This document shows positions 1 through 8,928 of a DNA stretch of 64,000 nucleotides, in pieces; positions within the stretch are counted from its first letter, which is position 1; every line of letters starts with the position of its first letter. A program made the position numbers and the translations under genes. The stretch is from NCBI GenBank assembly GCA_963847735.1, contig CAWKAV010000017.1:55809-119808 (forward strand), written 5' to 3'. This DNA comes from CAWKAV01 sp963847735 (GTDB lineage Bacteria > Desulfobacterota > Desulfuromonadia > Desulfuromonadales > BM103). The notes beneath the pieces are model-generated. The model was given only the letters and a program-made list of their open reading frames with translations. It was not told where the DNA came from and did no database searches.

Positions 1-119
1 GCACTTTCGCGGACAATCTTCAGTCCCCTCTCAACAAAATAGGCTTCCTGCCCATAAAGCAAAATCAGGCCGGGAAGAGCACCGGCCCGAATTATATTAT
101 GCAATTCCTGCAAAGACAT
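1..119 (-). CDS. holA: DNA polymerase III delta subunit, N-terminal fragment
   Basis: Only about the first 40 codons lie in the window; the gene runs off the left edge. The start is the ATG whose complement is at 117-119. The visible peptide begins MSLQELHNIIRAG and continues through LLYGQEAYFVERGL, which matches the N-terminal 'YLLYGEE-F-ERAL' region of HolA, the clamp-loader delta subunit that opens the beta sliding clamp. Its position directly after lptE agrees with the lptE-holA order common in Gram-negative bacteria. The reading frame upstream of this ATG is open back into the 3' part of lptE, so as written no stop separates the two genes; this is discussed under findings. Confidence 0.72.
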   Translation of the reverse strand, partial: MSLQELHNIIRAGALPGLILLYGQEAYFVERGLKIVRES

Positions 120-133
120 ACAGATTAACTCAA

Positions 134-652
134 TCAGAAACTGTTCAGGAGACTGAGCATACATATCTTCAGCAATTCGCCGCGAGATCAAGCGTGCAGC
201 CACTTTCTGAGCGTCGAGTCTGCCTGTTTTTATCTGCACTGTCCTAGATAATCTTGACTGCGCTCAAGTCCACTCTTCCAGATAATCTCACTGCTCCCTT
301 TACGCTCCAGTCGTGCGGAGACGTTCATAGTTGCACGATATTCGGCCACCTGGTCCGATGAAGTATAGGCAAGCGTCTCAATCTGGAAAGATTTTACCTC
401 TCCAACCAGGAGAACGTCAGCCAGGGTCGGGTTCTCAGTCAACTCCACAAGTCTCGACCGCGACAACTCGGCAACCAAAGCGTCTGTCATGTAATTCTCC
501 AGATACGGTTCTGCTGTCTGGTTGTCAAACAGTTGGACATAGAGAATGCGCGCATCACCACCGACCCAGCTATCAGAGGCACCAGGAGCATGATAACCAC
601 ACCCTGCAAGCAGAACAACGAAGAGGATTGAGATAATACGCATTGGCTTCAT
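134..652 (-). pseudogene. lptE: LPS-assembly lipoprotein LptE, 3' end frameshifted
   Basis: LptE is the outer-membrane lipoprotein that plugs LptD and delivers lipopolysaccharide to the cell surface. The intact part (140 codons, stop at 230-232) has a lipoprotein signal with lipobox LLAGCG and the LptE-typical start of the mature protein (GYHAPG, then LYVQLFDNQTAEPYLE). After DYLG the frame is lost. Allowing single-base shifts near 243-246 and 215-222 restores SADKNRQ and then LDAQKVAARLISRRIAED, the usual LptE C-terminus, ending near 134-138 if one extra T is removed. The ATG overlaps the leuS stop (ATGA), so the two are translationally coupled. As LptE is usually essential, the breaks are more likely sequence errors than real loss. 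Confidence 0.75.
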
Positions 653-3210
653 CCTACGACTACGTTGACAAGTCGGCCAGGCACAACAATCACCTTGCGA
701 ACAGTTTTTCCCTCAATAAAGCGGGCGACATTCGTGTCTGCCAGAGCTGTTGCTTCGATGGCCTCCTTATCAGCATCAGCAGGCACCGTGACCTTGCCGC
801 GGACTTTGCCATTAACTTGTACTACGATCAGAAGAGAATCGGCAATCAGAGCCTTTTCATCAAAAACTGGCCAACCGTTCTCATCAAGAGAATTCTCATG
901 ACCCAGATTCTGCCATAATTCTTCACAGATGTGGGGAACAAAAGGGCACAGCAGCATGACTACTGCTTCAATCGCCTCACGCACAACCTCCGGGGACTCA
1001 TCTTTGTCTGGAAATGCTGAGATACCGTTAACAAGTTCCATAACAGCAGCGATAGCCGTATTAAAATGAAAACTGCCATCAATATCTTCCGTTACTTTTT
1101 TTATTGTGCGATGAACCTGACGTCTCAAATCATTCGCCGAAGGCTGTAGGCTGTCAACGTCTACCGCACCGGTGGCAACAGTTGCATCATGATTTTCATA
1201 CACCAGTCGCCAGACCCTGTTCAGGAAACGAAAACACCCTTCTACGCCTTGATCGTTCCATTCAAGGTCTTTTTCCGGCGGCGATGCAAACAGGGTAAAG
1301 AGTCGCGCAGTGTCAGCACCATATCGCTTGATCAAACCGTCGGGATCAATAACATTCTTTTTCGACTTGCTCATTTTTTCGTTGCGCCCGGTGACCACTT
1401 CTTTCTGGCAGCGGGTACATCGACCACTTTCTGTTTCTTCCGGATAGAGCCAGCCATGCTCCGGACAGGACCGTGTTTCCTTACAGACCATACCTTGAGT
1501 CAAAAGATTTTCAAAAGGTTCATCTAGCGAAATCATATCCAGATCGCGCATGATCTTGGTCCAGAAACGGGCATAGAGAAGATGCATGACCGCATGTTCA
1601 ACCCCGCCGATATACTGGTCAGCAGAGAGCCAGTACTCAACAGCAGTTCGCTCGACAGGACCCTTTTCATAACGCGGACAGGCGTAACGAAGGAAATACC
1701 ATGAACTTTCGACAAACGTATCAAAAGTATCAGTTTCCCGTCTTGCGGGCTGACTGCATTTCGGACAGGAGGTGTTTACAAAAGACTCGAGATTCGCCAA
1801 TGGGCTACCACCCTCACCGGTAAGTTCTACATCGGTCGGCAGTTCTACCGGCAGACTCTCTTCAGGCACAGGGACAACGCCACAGGAATCGCAATAGATC
1901 ACAGGAATAGGCGTTCCCCAATAACGCTGTCTGGAGACCAGCCAGTCACGCAACCGGTAGTTGACGGAGCGTTGTCCGGACCCTAGAGATTCGAGATACC
2001 CGGAGATCTCCTGTTTGCCGATTTCATTGCTGAGGCCGCCAAATCTTCCAGAGTTGACCATCGTCCCAGGACCTTCCCATGCTTCAACCATTTTTGCAGG
2101 ATCGAGGTCATCACCTTCAGGCTGAACTACCACAAGGAGCGGCAGGTCGTATTTACGTGCAAATTCGAAGTCGCGCTGGTCATGGGCTGGCACGGCCATG
2201 ACAGCGCCTGTGCCATATCCCATCAAGACAAAGTTGGCCAAAAAGACAGGGATTTTTTCACCATTTACAGGATTAATGCAGAATGAACCGGTAAAGATGC
2301 CCTCTTTTACGTAATCGTCACTTGTCCGTTGGGTCTTGTCGACAGCCTGCACTTTTCTGACAAAAGCCTCAACCTCCCGACTGCGCTCCGGTGTTGTCAG
2401 AACCCGTGCTAAAGGATGTTCTGGAGCCAGACTCATAAAGGTGGCACCAAAGAGTGTATCGGGACGTGTCGTAAAGACACGGACACTTTCATTATGACCA
2501 GAGACTGCAAAATCGATCTCACACCCTGAGCTCTTACCGATCCAGTTGCGCTGCATCGTCAAGACCGATTCAGGCCATCCCGGCAGTTTATATGTCCATT
2601 CAAGCAACTCCTCGGCATACGATGTTATTTTGAAGAACCACTGATCGAGTTCCTTCTGTTCAACCTTGTTGTCACAACGCCAGCAGCACTCGTCTTCCAC
2701 CTGTTCGTTGGCAAGAACCGTCTCACACTCGGGGCACCAGTTGACAGCAGCACTCTTTTTATATGCCAGCCCTCTTTCGAACATCTTCAGGAAAATCAAC
2801 TGCTCCCAACGATAATAGTCGGGTTCGCAGGTCGCTAACTCTCTGTCCCAGTCGTAGGAGAAACCCATCCTTTTCAACTGGGTCCGCATGTTGGCAATGT
2901 TTTCCGTGGTCCATACCGCTGGATGCGTCTTATTTTGGATTGCAGCATTCTCGGCAGGCATGCCAAAAGCGTCCCATCCCATCGGATGCAGCACATTGTA
3001 ACCCTGCAAACGCTTGAAACGGGCCACCACATCCCCTATCGAATAGTTCCTGACATGTCCCATATGAATACGACCGGACGGATAGGGGAACATTTCCAGA
3101 AGATAATACTTCGGCTTAGTGCCACCCTCGACAGCTTTCCATGGCTGATTCTCAGACCACAGGTTCTGCCATTTTACTTCAATTTCCTTAGGGTTGTAGC
3201 GTTCCTGCAT
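649..3210 (-). CDS. leuS: leucyl-tRNA synthetase
   Basis: Charges tRNA-Leu with leucine in the cytoplasm. The 853-residue protein has normal length for the bacterial enzyme. Class I signatures are visible: the HIGH-type motif as PSGRIHMGHVRN near residue 45-55 and the KMSKS motif as NEKMSKSKKN near residue 620. The editing (CP1) domain shows TTRPDTLFGATF, and the zinc-ribbon cysteines CPEC and CWRC follow at about 158-180. The C-terminal anticodon-binding region and the terminal VQVNGKVRGK segment are present. It lies 107 bases downstream of infA, with a small hairpin in between, and overlaps lptE by four bases, giving the run infA-leuS-lptE-holA. Confidence 0.98.
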   Translation of the reverse strand: MQERYNPKEIEVKWQNLWSENQPWKAVEGGTKPKYYLLEMFPYPSGRIHMGHVRNYSIGDVVARFKRLQGYNVLHPMGWDAFGMPAENAAIQNKTHPAVWTTENIANMRTQLKRMGFSYDWDRELATCEPDYYRWEQLIFLKMFERGLAYKKSAAVNWCPECETVLANEQVEDECCWRCDNKVEQKELDQWFFKITSYAEELLEWTYKLPGWPESVLTMQRNWIGKSSGCEIDFAVSGHNESVRVFTTRPDTLFGATFMSLAPEHPLARVLTTPERSREVEAFVRKVQAVDKTQRTSDDYVKEGIFTGSFCINPVNGEKIPVFLANFVLMGYGTGAVMAVPAHDQRDFEFARKYDLPLLVVVQPEGDDLDPAKMVEAWEGPGTMVNSGRFGGLSNEIGKQEISGYLESLGSGQRSVNYRLRDWLVSRQRYWGTPIPVIYCDSCGVVPVPEESLPVELPTDVELTGEGGSPLANLESFVNTSCPKCSQPARRETDTFDTFVESSWYFLRYACPRYEKGPVERTAVEYWLSADQYIGGVEHAVMHLLYARFWTKIMRDLDMISLDEPFENLLTQGMVCKETRSCPEHGWLYPEETESGRCTRCQKEVVTGRNEKMSKSKKNVIDPDGLIKRYGADTARLFTLFASPPEKDLEWNDQGVEGCFRFLNRVWRLVYENHDATVATGAVDVDSLQPSANDLRRQVHRTIKKVTEDIDGSFHFNTAIAAVMELVNGISAFPDKDESPEVVREAIEAVVMLLCPFVPHICEELWQNLGHENSLDENGWPVFDEKALIADSLLIVVQVNGKVRGKVTVPADADKEAIEATALADTNVARFIEGKTVRKVIVVPGRLVNVVVG

Positions 3211-3237
3211 ACTTCCTCCACTACCTGAAACATGAAA

Positions 3238-3257
3238 ACCGGCATAAGCCGGCTATT
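3238..3257 (-). terminator. small hairpin between infA and leuS
   Basis: On the minus strand a CCGGC-TTAT-GCCGG stem-loop is followed by TTTTC. The stem is only five or six base pairs, so it could be a weak or partial terminator after infA, allowing read-through into leuS. This is seen in the sequence; activity is inferred. Confidence 0.4.
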
Positions 3258-3316
3258 CTATGGGCAAGGCTGCAACAATGATAAAGCGCAACTGCACCCG
3301 TCACCTGCAAACCATA

Positions 3317-3535
3317 TTATTTAGCGCGGTAGGTAATTCGTCCGCGGCTCAGGTCGTATGGCGAAAGCTCCACGGTCACCCGATCACCCGGCAGAATACG
3401 AATATAGTACTTGCGCATCTTCCCCGATATATGTGCCAGGACAACATGCCCATTATCAAGTTCGACCTTGAACATTGCATTCGGCAACGGCTCAATAACA
3501 TTGCCTTCAACTTCAATTGCTTCTTCTTTTGACAA
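3317..3535 (-). CDS. infA: translation initiation factor IF-1
   Basis: A 72-residue S1/OB-fold protein that binds the 30S A site during initiation. The sequence has the family's full length and hallmarks: it begins MSKEEAIEVEGNV, contains the HVVLAHISGKMRK segment and ends in DLSRGRITYRAK. The start is backed by a GGAGG ribosome-binding site just upstream. It sits 30 bases after the last gene of the chemosensory cluster and before leuS, so it may be read partly from the upstream operon. Confidence 0.98.
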   Translation of the reverse strand: MSKEEAIEVEGNVIEPLPNAMFKVELDNGHVVLAHISGKMRKYYIRILPGDRVTVELSPYDLSRGRITYRAK

Positions 3536-3565
3536 ACCAACCTCCTGATTTACCGTTACGAGGGA

Positions 3566-3940
3566 TTAGATTCCCATTAATTTCCTGACCGTCTCAAGGA
3601 TCTTCATCGTCTGAATCGGCTTGGTGATATATTCATTTGCCCCTAGTGCCAGGGCTCTTGTCCGATCTTCTGTCGCCCCTTCTGTGGTGATGACAATAAT
3701 TGGAGTTTGCTTATAGTTTGGGTCGTTACGAATCATACTGACTAACTTTAAACCATCCATAATAGGCATATTTATATCAGTCAGGATCAGATCAAATTTC
3801 TCTGCACTCAGTTTCTTCAGGCCATCGACACCATCATTGGCCTCGACAATCTGGAAACCACGGATACGCTTCAATGCAAAAACAATCAACTGGCGCATCG
3901 TGGGTGAGTCTTCAACAACAAGAACCTTATACTCAGTCAT
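3566..3940 (-). CDS. cheY: CheY-type single-domain response regulator
   Basis: A 124-residue stand-alone receiver. The acidic pair E10-D11, the phospho-acceptor D55 (in LILTDINMP), the Thr/Ser position in VITTEG and K107 (ITKP) are all present, so it should accept phosphate from CheA. It has no output domain and presumably acts by binding a partner such as a motor switch or another regulator. It is the promoter-distal gene of the chemosensory run, 16 bases after the GAF-domain gene. A second CheY-like protein at 14595-15011 has the same TTEG/STEG and ITKP/LVKP pattern; which one is the main output cannot be told from sequence. Confidence 0.9.
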   Translation of the reverse strand: MTEYKVLVVEDSPTMRQLIVFALKRIRGFQIVEANDGVDGLKKLSAEKFDLILTDINMPIMDGLKLVSMIRNDPNYKQTPIIVITTEGATEDRTRALALGANEYITKPIQTMKILETVRKLMGI

Positions 3941-3956
3941 GAGATCATGCCCCCGT

Positions 3957-4793
3957 TTACTTGGTCAACAAGTCAATAAAACCCTGGATGGTCGACAACT
4001 TCCGTTCTGAATCGGAGTAGAGACGCGACGAGAAAACCGCAGTCGCTGCATGGCCGGCCAACAGGGTGAAAAGTTCATAGTCAACATTGTTGAATTCATC
4101 TTTTTGTACCAACAACTTGTAAATGGCGATCACTCCAATAACGTGTTCCTTGATTTTAAGGGGGATACAGACAACCGGTCGTTCAAAATCCCGTTCATAA
4201 CCCTCCATTGAATCGATAAAATAGTTTTCACCAGACTCGACGGCTTGACCTATGATCCCTTTGCCGACAACGATAGAATGAAGTTGCGATGTCTCGATGC
4301 CTTCGCTGGCGACAGGTTCAAGACGATTGGTCTTTTCATCAAGCAGAAGCACACCGAACTCTTCAGCACCGATCAGATTGATGACAATTTCCAGGATAAT
4401 CTGCAAGACTTCCTTAAAATCGAGCGTGGAGTGCAACTGATAGGAAGCAATGTAGAGATTGGCGAGCATGTTATTTTCTTCTTCAATCTCGACATAACGG
4501 TTTGCAAAGTTCTGATTTTCCTCCTCAACTAACTTGATACGACCCAGTATCTCCGTTTTTTCCTGCTCAAGTGCCTCAATCTTTTTCTTCAGTTCGGAGG
4601 TGTCAGGCGTTTCTGAAGCAACTTCATGCCCCTTTTCCTTGAGGGTTTCTTCCAATTTAATAATACGGAATCTGAGCCGTTCGTTCTCTTTAAGGAGATC
4701 CTGAGTAAACTCAGCCCCTTTTTTGAAAACCTGCAGAAATTCATCTGCACGGTTGATAGTGTCTTTTTCCTCGTCATGATCACTCATGCACAA
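3957..4793 (-). CDS. coiled-coil and GAF-domain protein
   Basis: 278 residues in two parts. Residues about 15-105 are charged and heptad-like (KENERLRFRIIKLEETLKEK), predicting a long coiled coil. Residues about 110-265 form a GAF-type sensor domain (SYQLHSTLDFKEVLQIILEI, GVLLLDEKTNRL, VGKGIIGQAVESGE, VCIPLKIKEHVIGVIAIY). There is no kinase, cyclase or receiver output and no membrane segment, so it is a soluble protein likely to sense a small ligand or serve as a scaffold. It lies between cheB and cheY in the chemosensory operon and may feed cytoplasmic signals into CheA in place of a receptor; that role is inferred. Confidence 0.8.
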   Translation of the reverse strand: MCMSDHDEEKDTINRADEFLQVFKKGAEFTQDLLKENERLRFRIIKLEETLKEKGHEVASETPDTSELKKKIEALEQEKTEILGRIKLVEEENQNFANRYVEIEEENNMLANLYIASYQLHSTLDFKEVLQIILEIVINLIGAEEFGVLLLDEKTNRLEPVASEGIETSQLHSIVVGKGIIGQAVESGENYFIDSMEGYERDFERPVVCIPLKIKEHVIGVIAIYKLLVQKDEFNNVDYELFTLLAGHAATAVFSSRLYSDSERKLSTIQGFIDLLTK

Positions 4794-4893
4794 ACTCCTT
4801 ATCAGTTACCCCCAGTTAAAATCAGGGAATAATAACAATCCTCTGTGAAAATATCCAGCGTTAATAATATCTGACGGTGCAGCGTTTCGTGAA

Positions 4894-5976
4894 TCATCCG
4901 CCATATCCACAATGAAGAAGGATTTCTTTGCATATCGATGGCAATGTGATAACACGATCCACCAGACCAGTTGCTATCGCCTCCTTCGGCATGCCAAAGA
5001 CAATACAACTCTCTTCATCTTCGGCAAAGACAGTACCGCCATGGCTTTTGATGGCATGAACCCCCATTGCACCGTCATTGCCCATCCCGGTAAGCACGAC
5101 ACCAAGCAGACGCGGGCCGAAAACCGTCGCGGCGCTTGAAAACAACGTATCCACCGAAGGCAAATAGCGTTGATGCCCCTTCGGTTCGGAAACCTTGACT
5201 ATGACATCCGAACCTTTTTTAAAAAACTCCAGGTTTTTACCCCCCGGCGCGATCAGAACCTCCCCCGGCCTGACCGGATCACCACTTTTCGCCTCGCGAA
5301 TTGTGAGGGCTGAAAAACGGTTAAGACGTTCAGCAAAGGCACGGGTAAAATCAGGTGGCATGTGTTGAGCAACGGCAAAGGCAACCGGAATTTCATCTTG
5401 AATTGCAGAAAAAAGATTCTGCAAAGCCGGCGGGCCACCTGTTGATGCACCAATCACAACCATATGAAAATCCTGATGGGCAGCACCTGAAATAGTCCTT
5501 GGCCCGACCGGGCGCTTCACGGCCCGCTCACGCGGCTTGCTCCTGTTGCTTGTGCGGGCCATAACATTCTTTAGGTTGGCAGAAGTTACTTCCAGCACCT
5601 TCGACAGAAGTTCTTCTCGAATATCCATCAAAGTCGGCGAGACCCTTGAAGAAGGTTTTGGCACGAACTCAACAGCCCCCAGATCAAGCGCTTTGAAAAC
5701 ATCTTCATCGTCAGTCCGTGAAGAAACGACAATAATGGGTGTGGGTTGTGTCTGCATGACGATACGCAGAAGTGTAAACCCATCCATGCGAGGCATTTCA
5801 AGATCAAGAGTGATCAGATCCGGACGCAGATCGATCACTTTACGCAATCCTTCCTCGCCATCACAGGCATAGCCAATAACTTCAACATTGGGCAGGGATT
5901 CCAGCATCTTGACTATGGTGCGGCGATTAAAGGCCGAATCGTCAACAACCAGAACCCTGACTTTGCCAGAGGTCAT
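4894..5976 (-). CDS. cheB: chemotaxis protein-glutamate methylesterase/deamidase
   Basis: CheB removes methyl groups from receptor glutamates and so resets adaptation. The 360-residue protein has an N-terminal receiver (D13, phospho-acceptor D58 in LITLDLEMP, K107 in VPKP) and a C-terminal esterase. The catalytic triad can be seen: S178 in GASTGGP, H205 in AQHMPPDF and D301 in GMGNDGAMG. The linker (about 125-165) is basic. Its start overlaps the cheR stop by four bases (ATGA), so CheR and CheB are made together. An intact methylation pair implies that a methyl-accepting receptor exists somewhere in the genome, since none is in this window. Confidence 0.96.
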   Translation of the reverse strand: MTSGKVRVLVVDDSAFNRRTIVKMLESLPNVEVIGYACDGEEGLRKVIDLRPDLITLDLEMPRMDGFTLLRIVMQTQPTPIIVVSSRTDDEDVFKALDLGAVEFVPKPSSRVSPTLMDIREELLSKVLEVTSANLKNVMARTSNRSKPRERAVKRPVGPRTISGAAHQDFHMVVIGASTGGPPALQNLFSAIQDEIPVAFAVAQHMPPDFTRAFAERLNRFSALTIREAKSGDPVRPGEVLIAPGGKNLEFFKKGSDVIVKVSEPKGHQRYLPSVDTLFSSAATVFGPRLLGVVLTGMGNDGAMGVHAIKSHGGTVFAEDEESCIVFGMPKEAIATGLVDRVITLPSICKEILLHCGYGG

Positions 5977-6854
5977 AATAACCCTCCAACACCCGCATTT
6001 GCCGTCGGGGGTTTCTGGTAAACCATATCGTGCGTGAAATGTCTCAACTGGAAAGAGGTGCTGAGATTAATCAATGACTCCGAGTGCCCAAGCAACAAAA
6101 AACCTCCCGGCACAAGTCTCTGAAAAAAATTATCAATAACTTTTATTTTTCCGGCTTTGTCAAAATAGATAATGACATTGCGGCAAAAGATAACATCCAT
6201 CTTGCCCAACAGGGCTATTCTTGATGTATCAAATAGATTCAGATGGCTGATAGAAACAAGACTCCTGACTTCATCAACGATGCGTAACTTTCCCTCATGC
6301 TCGGTAAAGAATCGTGATTTCTGCAACGGGTCAGTGCTGCGGAAGGATGCTTCGCCATAAAGACCTTCACGGGCCATATGTAGCACCCGCTGACTGATGT
6401 CTGTACCGATAATCTCGACACGCCAGGATCTCAACCAAGGTTGATCGAGTAACAACATGGCAATTGTATAGGGCTCTTCGCCAGAGGAACAACCAGCGCT
6501 CCATATGCGTAGAGTCTTCCTGTCTTCCTGCTCTTTTCGCTTGCGAACTTCGGGCAGGATGTCATCTATAAATGTTTTAAGTTGGAAATCTTCCCTGAAG
6601 AAATAAGTTTCATTGGTCGTCAACTGGTCAATAACTTCTGAAAGTTCCTGATCTTTGTTCGGATTGTAGCGCAAGAAATAGTAATAGTCCTTGAAAGTAT
6701 TCAGGTTATGTAACTGCAATCGTTTACCAAGGCGTTTTTCCAGAAGATACTTAGAATCCTCTGTAAAATTAAGCCCGCAATGCTGGTAGACAAAATCCCG
6801 TAACAAGCGGAATTCATCCGCATTCATCTGTATTTCTGGAGAAAGAAAAAGCAT
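5973..6854 (-). CDS. cheR: chemotaxis protein methyltransferase
   Basis: CheR uses S-adenosylmethionine to methylate glutamates on receptors. The 293-residue protein has the N-terminal helical domain with NETYFFRE (about residue 79) and the Rossmann domain with the SAM-binding SAGCSSGEEPY motif (about 119) and the FCRNVIIYFD segment (about 223). No C-terminal TPR extension or VirB-like pentapeptide handle is present, so it is the short chemotaxis form. It starts seven bases after the HEAT-repeat gene and overlaps cheB. Confidence 0.96.
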   Translation of the reverse strand: MLFLSPEIQMNADEFRLLRDFVYQHCGLNFTEDSKYLLEKRLGKRLQLHNLNTFKDYYYFLRYNPNKDQELSEVIDQLTTNETYFFREDFQLKTFIDDILPEVRKRKEQEDRKTLRIWSAGCSSGEEPYTIAMLLLDQPWLRSWRVEIIGTDISQRVLHMAREGLYGEASFRSTDPLQKSRFFTEHEGKLRIVDEVRSLVSISHLNLFDTSRIALLGKMDVIFCRNVIIYFDKAGKIKVIDNFFQRLVPGGFLLLGHSESLINLSTSFQLRHFTHDMVYQKPPTANAGVGGLL

Positions 6855-6861
6855 CTATTGA

Positions 6862-8871
6862 TCAGCTCATTGGTAAATTTGCAAGCAGGTCTGTCAGTTG
6901 CTGCCGGACGATTTCTTCCGACTCAACAGTCAGTCTTTTTTCCAACAGGGGCCTGGCTCCCACGCCAAATACTTCCACGGCATTTCTGGCTATTTGTGCG
7001 CGAACCGCCCAGAAAGGATGATTAATCAATCGCTCCGCGTGAGCATCAATCCAGTCGCCAGTTCCATAGTGGGTCAATAGGTTCATGGCCGCGCTCACTA
7101 CTTCCTCATCGGGATGATCCAGCGCGTGTATCATTTGGGGACTGGCGTCGACCCCGGCGAGACTGGCCAGAGTTTCCAACGCCGCGATACTCACAAGACC
7201 AACAGGGTCGGTAAGAGTTCGCTCTATCAGGGCCCTGCTGCGGTCACCGACAACTCTACCCAGGCCACGGATGGCAGATGCCCGCACCCAGACATCATCA
7301 TCCTGCAAGGCCAATTGCAAGCCATCAAGAGCATCCTCATCATTGCAATTGCCAAGGATTTCCACGACCGTCCGCCGTACTTCGGCATCCTCATCAGTCA
7401 GGGCAAGAAGCAATGTGCTGATGTGCTCACTCACTTCATACCGTTCAAAGACTTTAACCGCAGCCCTTCTGACTTCGGCAGCAGAGTCCTTGACAGCCAT
7501 TCCCAAAGCACTCAAAACGCCGGGGGTTTCTAACTCCCTGAGGACTCTCACGGCAAACATCCTGTGCGTGGGGATACAATGGGTCAGCAATGGCTGCAAA
7601 GCTGTAAAGGTTTCGTTTGGAGACACGCTCCCGATAGTAATGAGGGCCTGCAATGCAGCCTCCTGAATTTCATTGGAGGGGTTTTGCAGACACTCGACCA
7701 GGTCCGGCAATATTTCCACGGAACCGATTTTGCCGAGAGCATAGGCCGACATGCGCACCAATTGCGGGTCAGTATCATGCAACCCCTGTTGCAGCAGCGG
7801 CATACTTTCCATGCAGCCAGACTCGCCCAGCACATAGGCAAGGTACGCGCGACGATTCCCATCAACAAAAGGCCATGTATCGAGCAGAACTTTTGGGTTG
7901 GCATGACCTATATCAACAAGTGCCGTGATCGTTTCCTGTTGCAAGGATTCATATTCGAGCAACCGCAAGAGAGGTTCAACAGCATCGGCAGCGCCAAGCC
8001 AACCCAGGATTCTGATCGCGGCAAGTTTAAGCTGATCGTTGAATTCTTCATCGAGATATCGGGAAACAGCAGTAGCAACAGGTCCTTTTTCGGATCCTGA
8101 AAGCTGTTGTACAACCTGCTCTGGATGTCGTTTGTAAATCTCCGTTAGCGCAAAAACCGCCGCTTCGCGTACATTCCGCATCGGGTCCGTCAAAGCGTTA
8201 ACCAGTTCGCTAAGTGCCGTAGCGTCGCCTGCTTTGCCAAGACAATCGATCAGGGCTTTACGCAGCAGCTTTTCATCCTTAAATGGGAGGAGCGCTGAGA
8301 GTGAAACTGGCGAGGCAATCCTGCTTAGCGCATCAAGAATCGTAAATTGCAGTAAAAGATCCTGATGCTGCATTGCTTTAAGCAGTGCAGGGACCGCTTC
8401 CGCAGTTTTAAGTTTGCCAAGATTCTCGGCTGCAGAAGCCCGCACGTTGCTATCGACGTCCTCCAGACCACGGATCATCGCCGGGATGGCCTCAGGTGCA
8501 GCAATATCACCAAGGATATCAATGATGAATTTTCGCACATCATGATCGGGACAACTGGCCTGATCGAGAAGCATCGGCACAGCATCCCGACCCATCCGGG
8601 ACAAGATTTCCACGGCGGCATTACGTAAACCGGCATTTTCTTCAGCATGGAGAAGTTCAACAATCTCACCGATCAATTCACGTCTGATCGGCATGCTCAG
8701 AAACAGGTCAATTGCCGCTTTGCGCACCCGCCAGGAGCAGTCACCAAATGCCGTAAATATCAAGCCAAGACCATCAAGAGGATTGCTGACAGCGAGGTCA
8801 CGCAACCCCTGCAGGCGTGTTTCCTCGTCTGGGGAATTCAACGCATTGCTAATTTGGTCAAATTTTTCCAC
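6862..8871 (-). CDS. HEAT-repeat protein of the chemosensory cluster
   Basis: 669 residues made almost wholly of roughly 30-residue helical repeats of the HEAT / PBS-lyase type. Recurrent patterns are DxDxxVRxxAAxxLGxLG and 'ALGKIGSVEILPDLVECLQ'; about 18-20 repeats cover residues 1-660. No signal peptide, membrane span or catalytic motif is visible, so it is probably a cytoplasmic scaffold that binds other chemosensory proteins. Proteins like this sit in che clusters of other deltaproteobacteria. It is placed between the zinc-ribbon/receiver gene and cheR with seven bases to cheR, consistent with co-translation. The binding partner is unknown. Confidence 0.85.
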   Translation of the reverse strand: MEKFDQISNALNSPDEETRLQGLRDLAVSNPLDGLGLIFTAFGDCSWRVRKAAIDLFLSMPIRRELIGEIVELLHAEENAGLRNAAVEILSRMGRDAVPMLLDQASCPDHDVRKFIIDILGDIAAPEAIPAMIRGLEDVDSNVRASAAENLGKLKTAEAVPALLKAMQHQDLLLQFTILDALSRIASPVSLSALLPFKDEKLLRKALIDCLGKAGDATALSELVNALTDPMRNVREAAVFALTEIYKRHPEQVVQQLSGSEKGPVATAVSRYLDEEFNDQLKLAAIRILGWLGAADAVEPLLRLLEYESLQQETITALVDIGHANPKVLLDTWPFVDGNRRAYLAYVLGESGCMESMPLLQQGLHDTDPQLVRMSAYALGKIGSVEILPDLVECLQNPSNEIQEAALQALITIGSVSPNETFTALQPLLTHCIPTHRMFAVRVLRELETPGVLSALGMAVKDSAAEVRRAAVKVFERYEVSEHISTLLLALTDEDAEVRRTVVEILGNCNDEDALDGLQLALQDDDVWVRASAIRGLGRVVGDRSRALIERTLTDPVGLVSIAALETLASLAGVDASPQMIHALDHPDEEVVSAAMNLLTHYGTGDWIDAHAERLINHPFWAVRAQIARNAVEVFGVGARPLLEKRLTVESEEIVRQQLTDLLANLPMS

Positions 8872-8928
8872 TGTTCCTCCCCGTCTGAAACTTGAATCCG
8901 TGCATCAGGTGCGAGCAGATGATTTAAA

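Noticed and set aside
7114..8100. Long plus-strand open frames opposite the HEAT-repeat gene
   Set aside because: They mirror the repetitive minus-strand gene, have no ribosome-binding site and no protein-family features.
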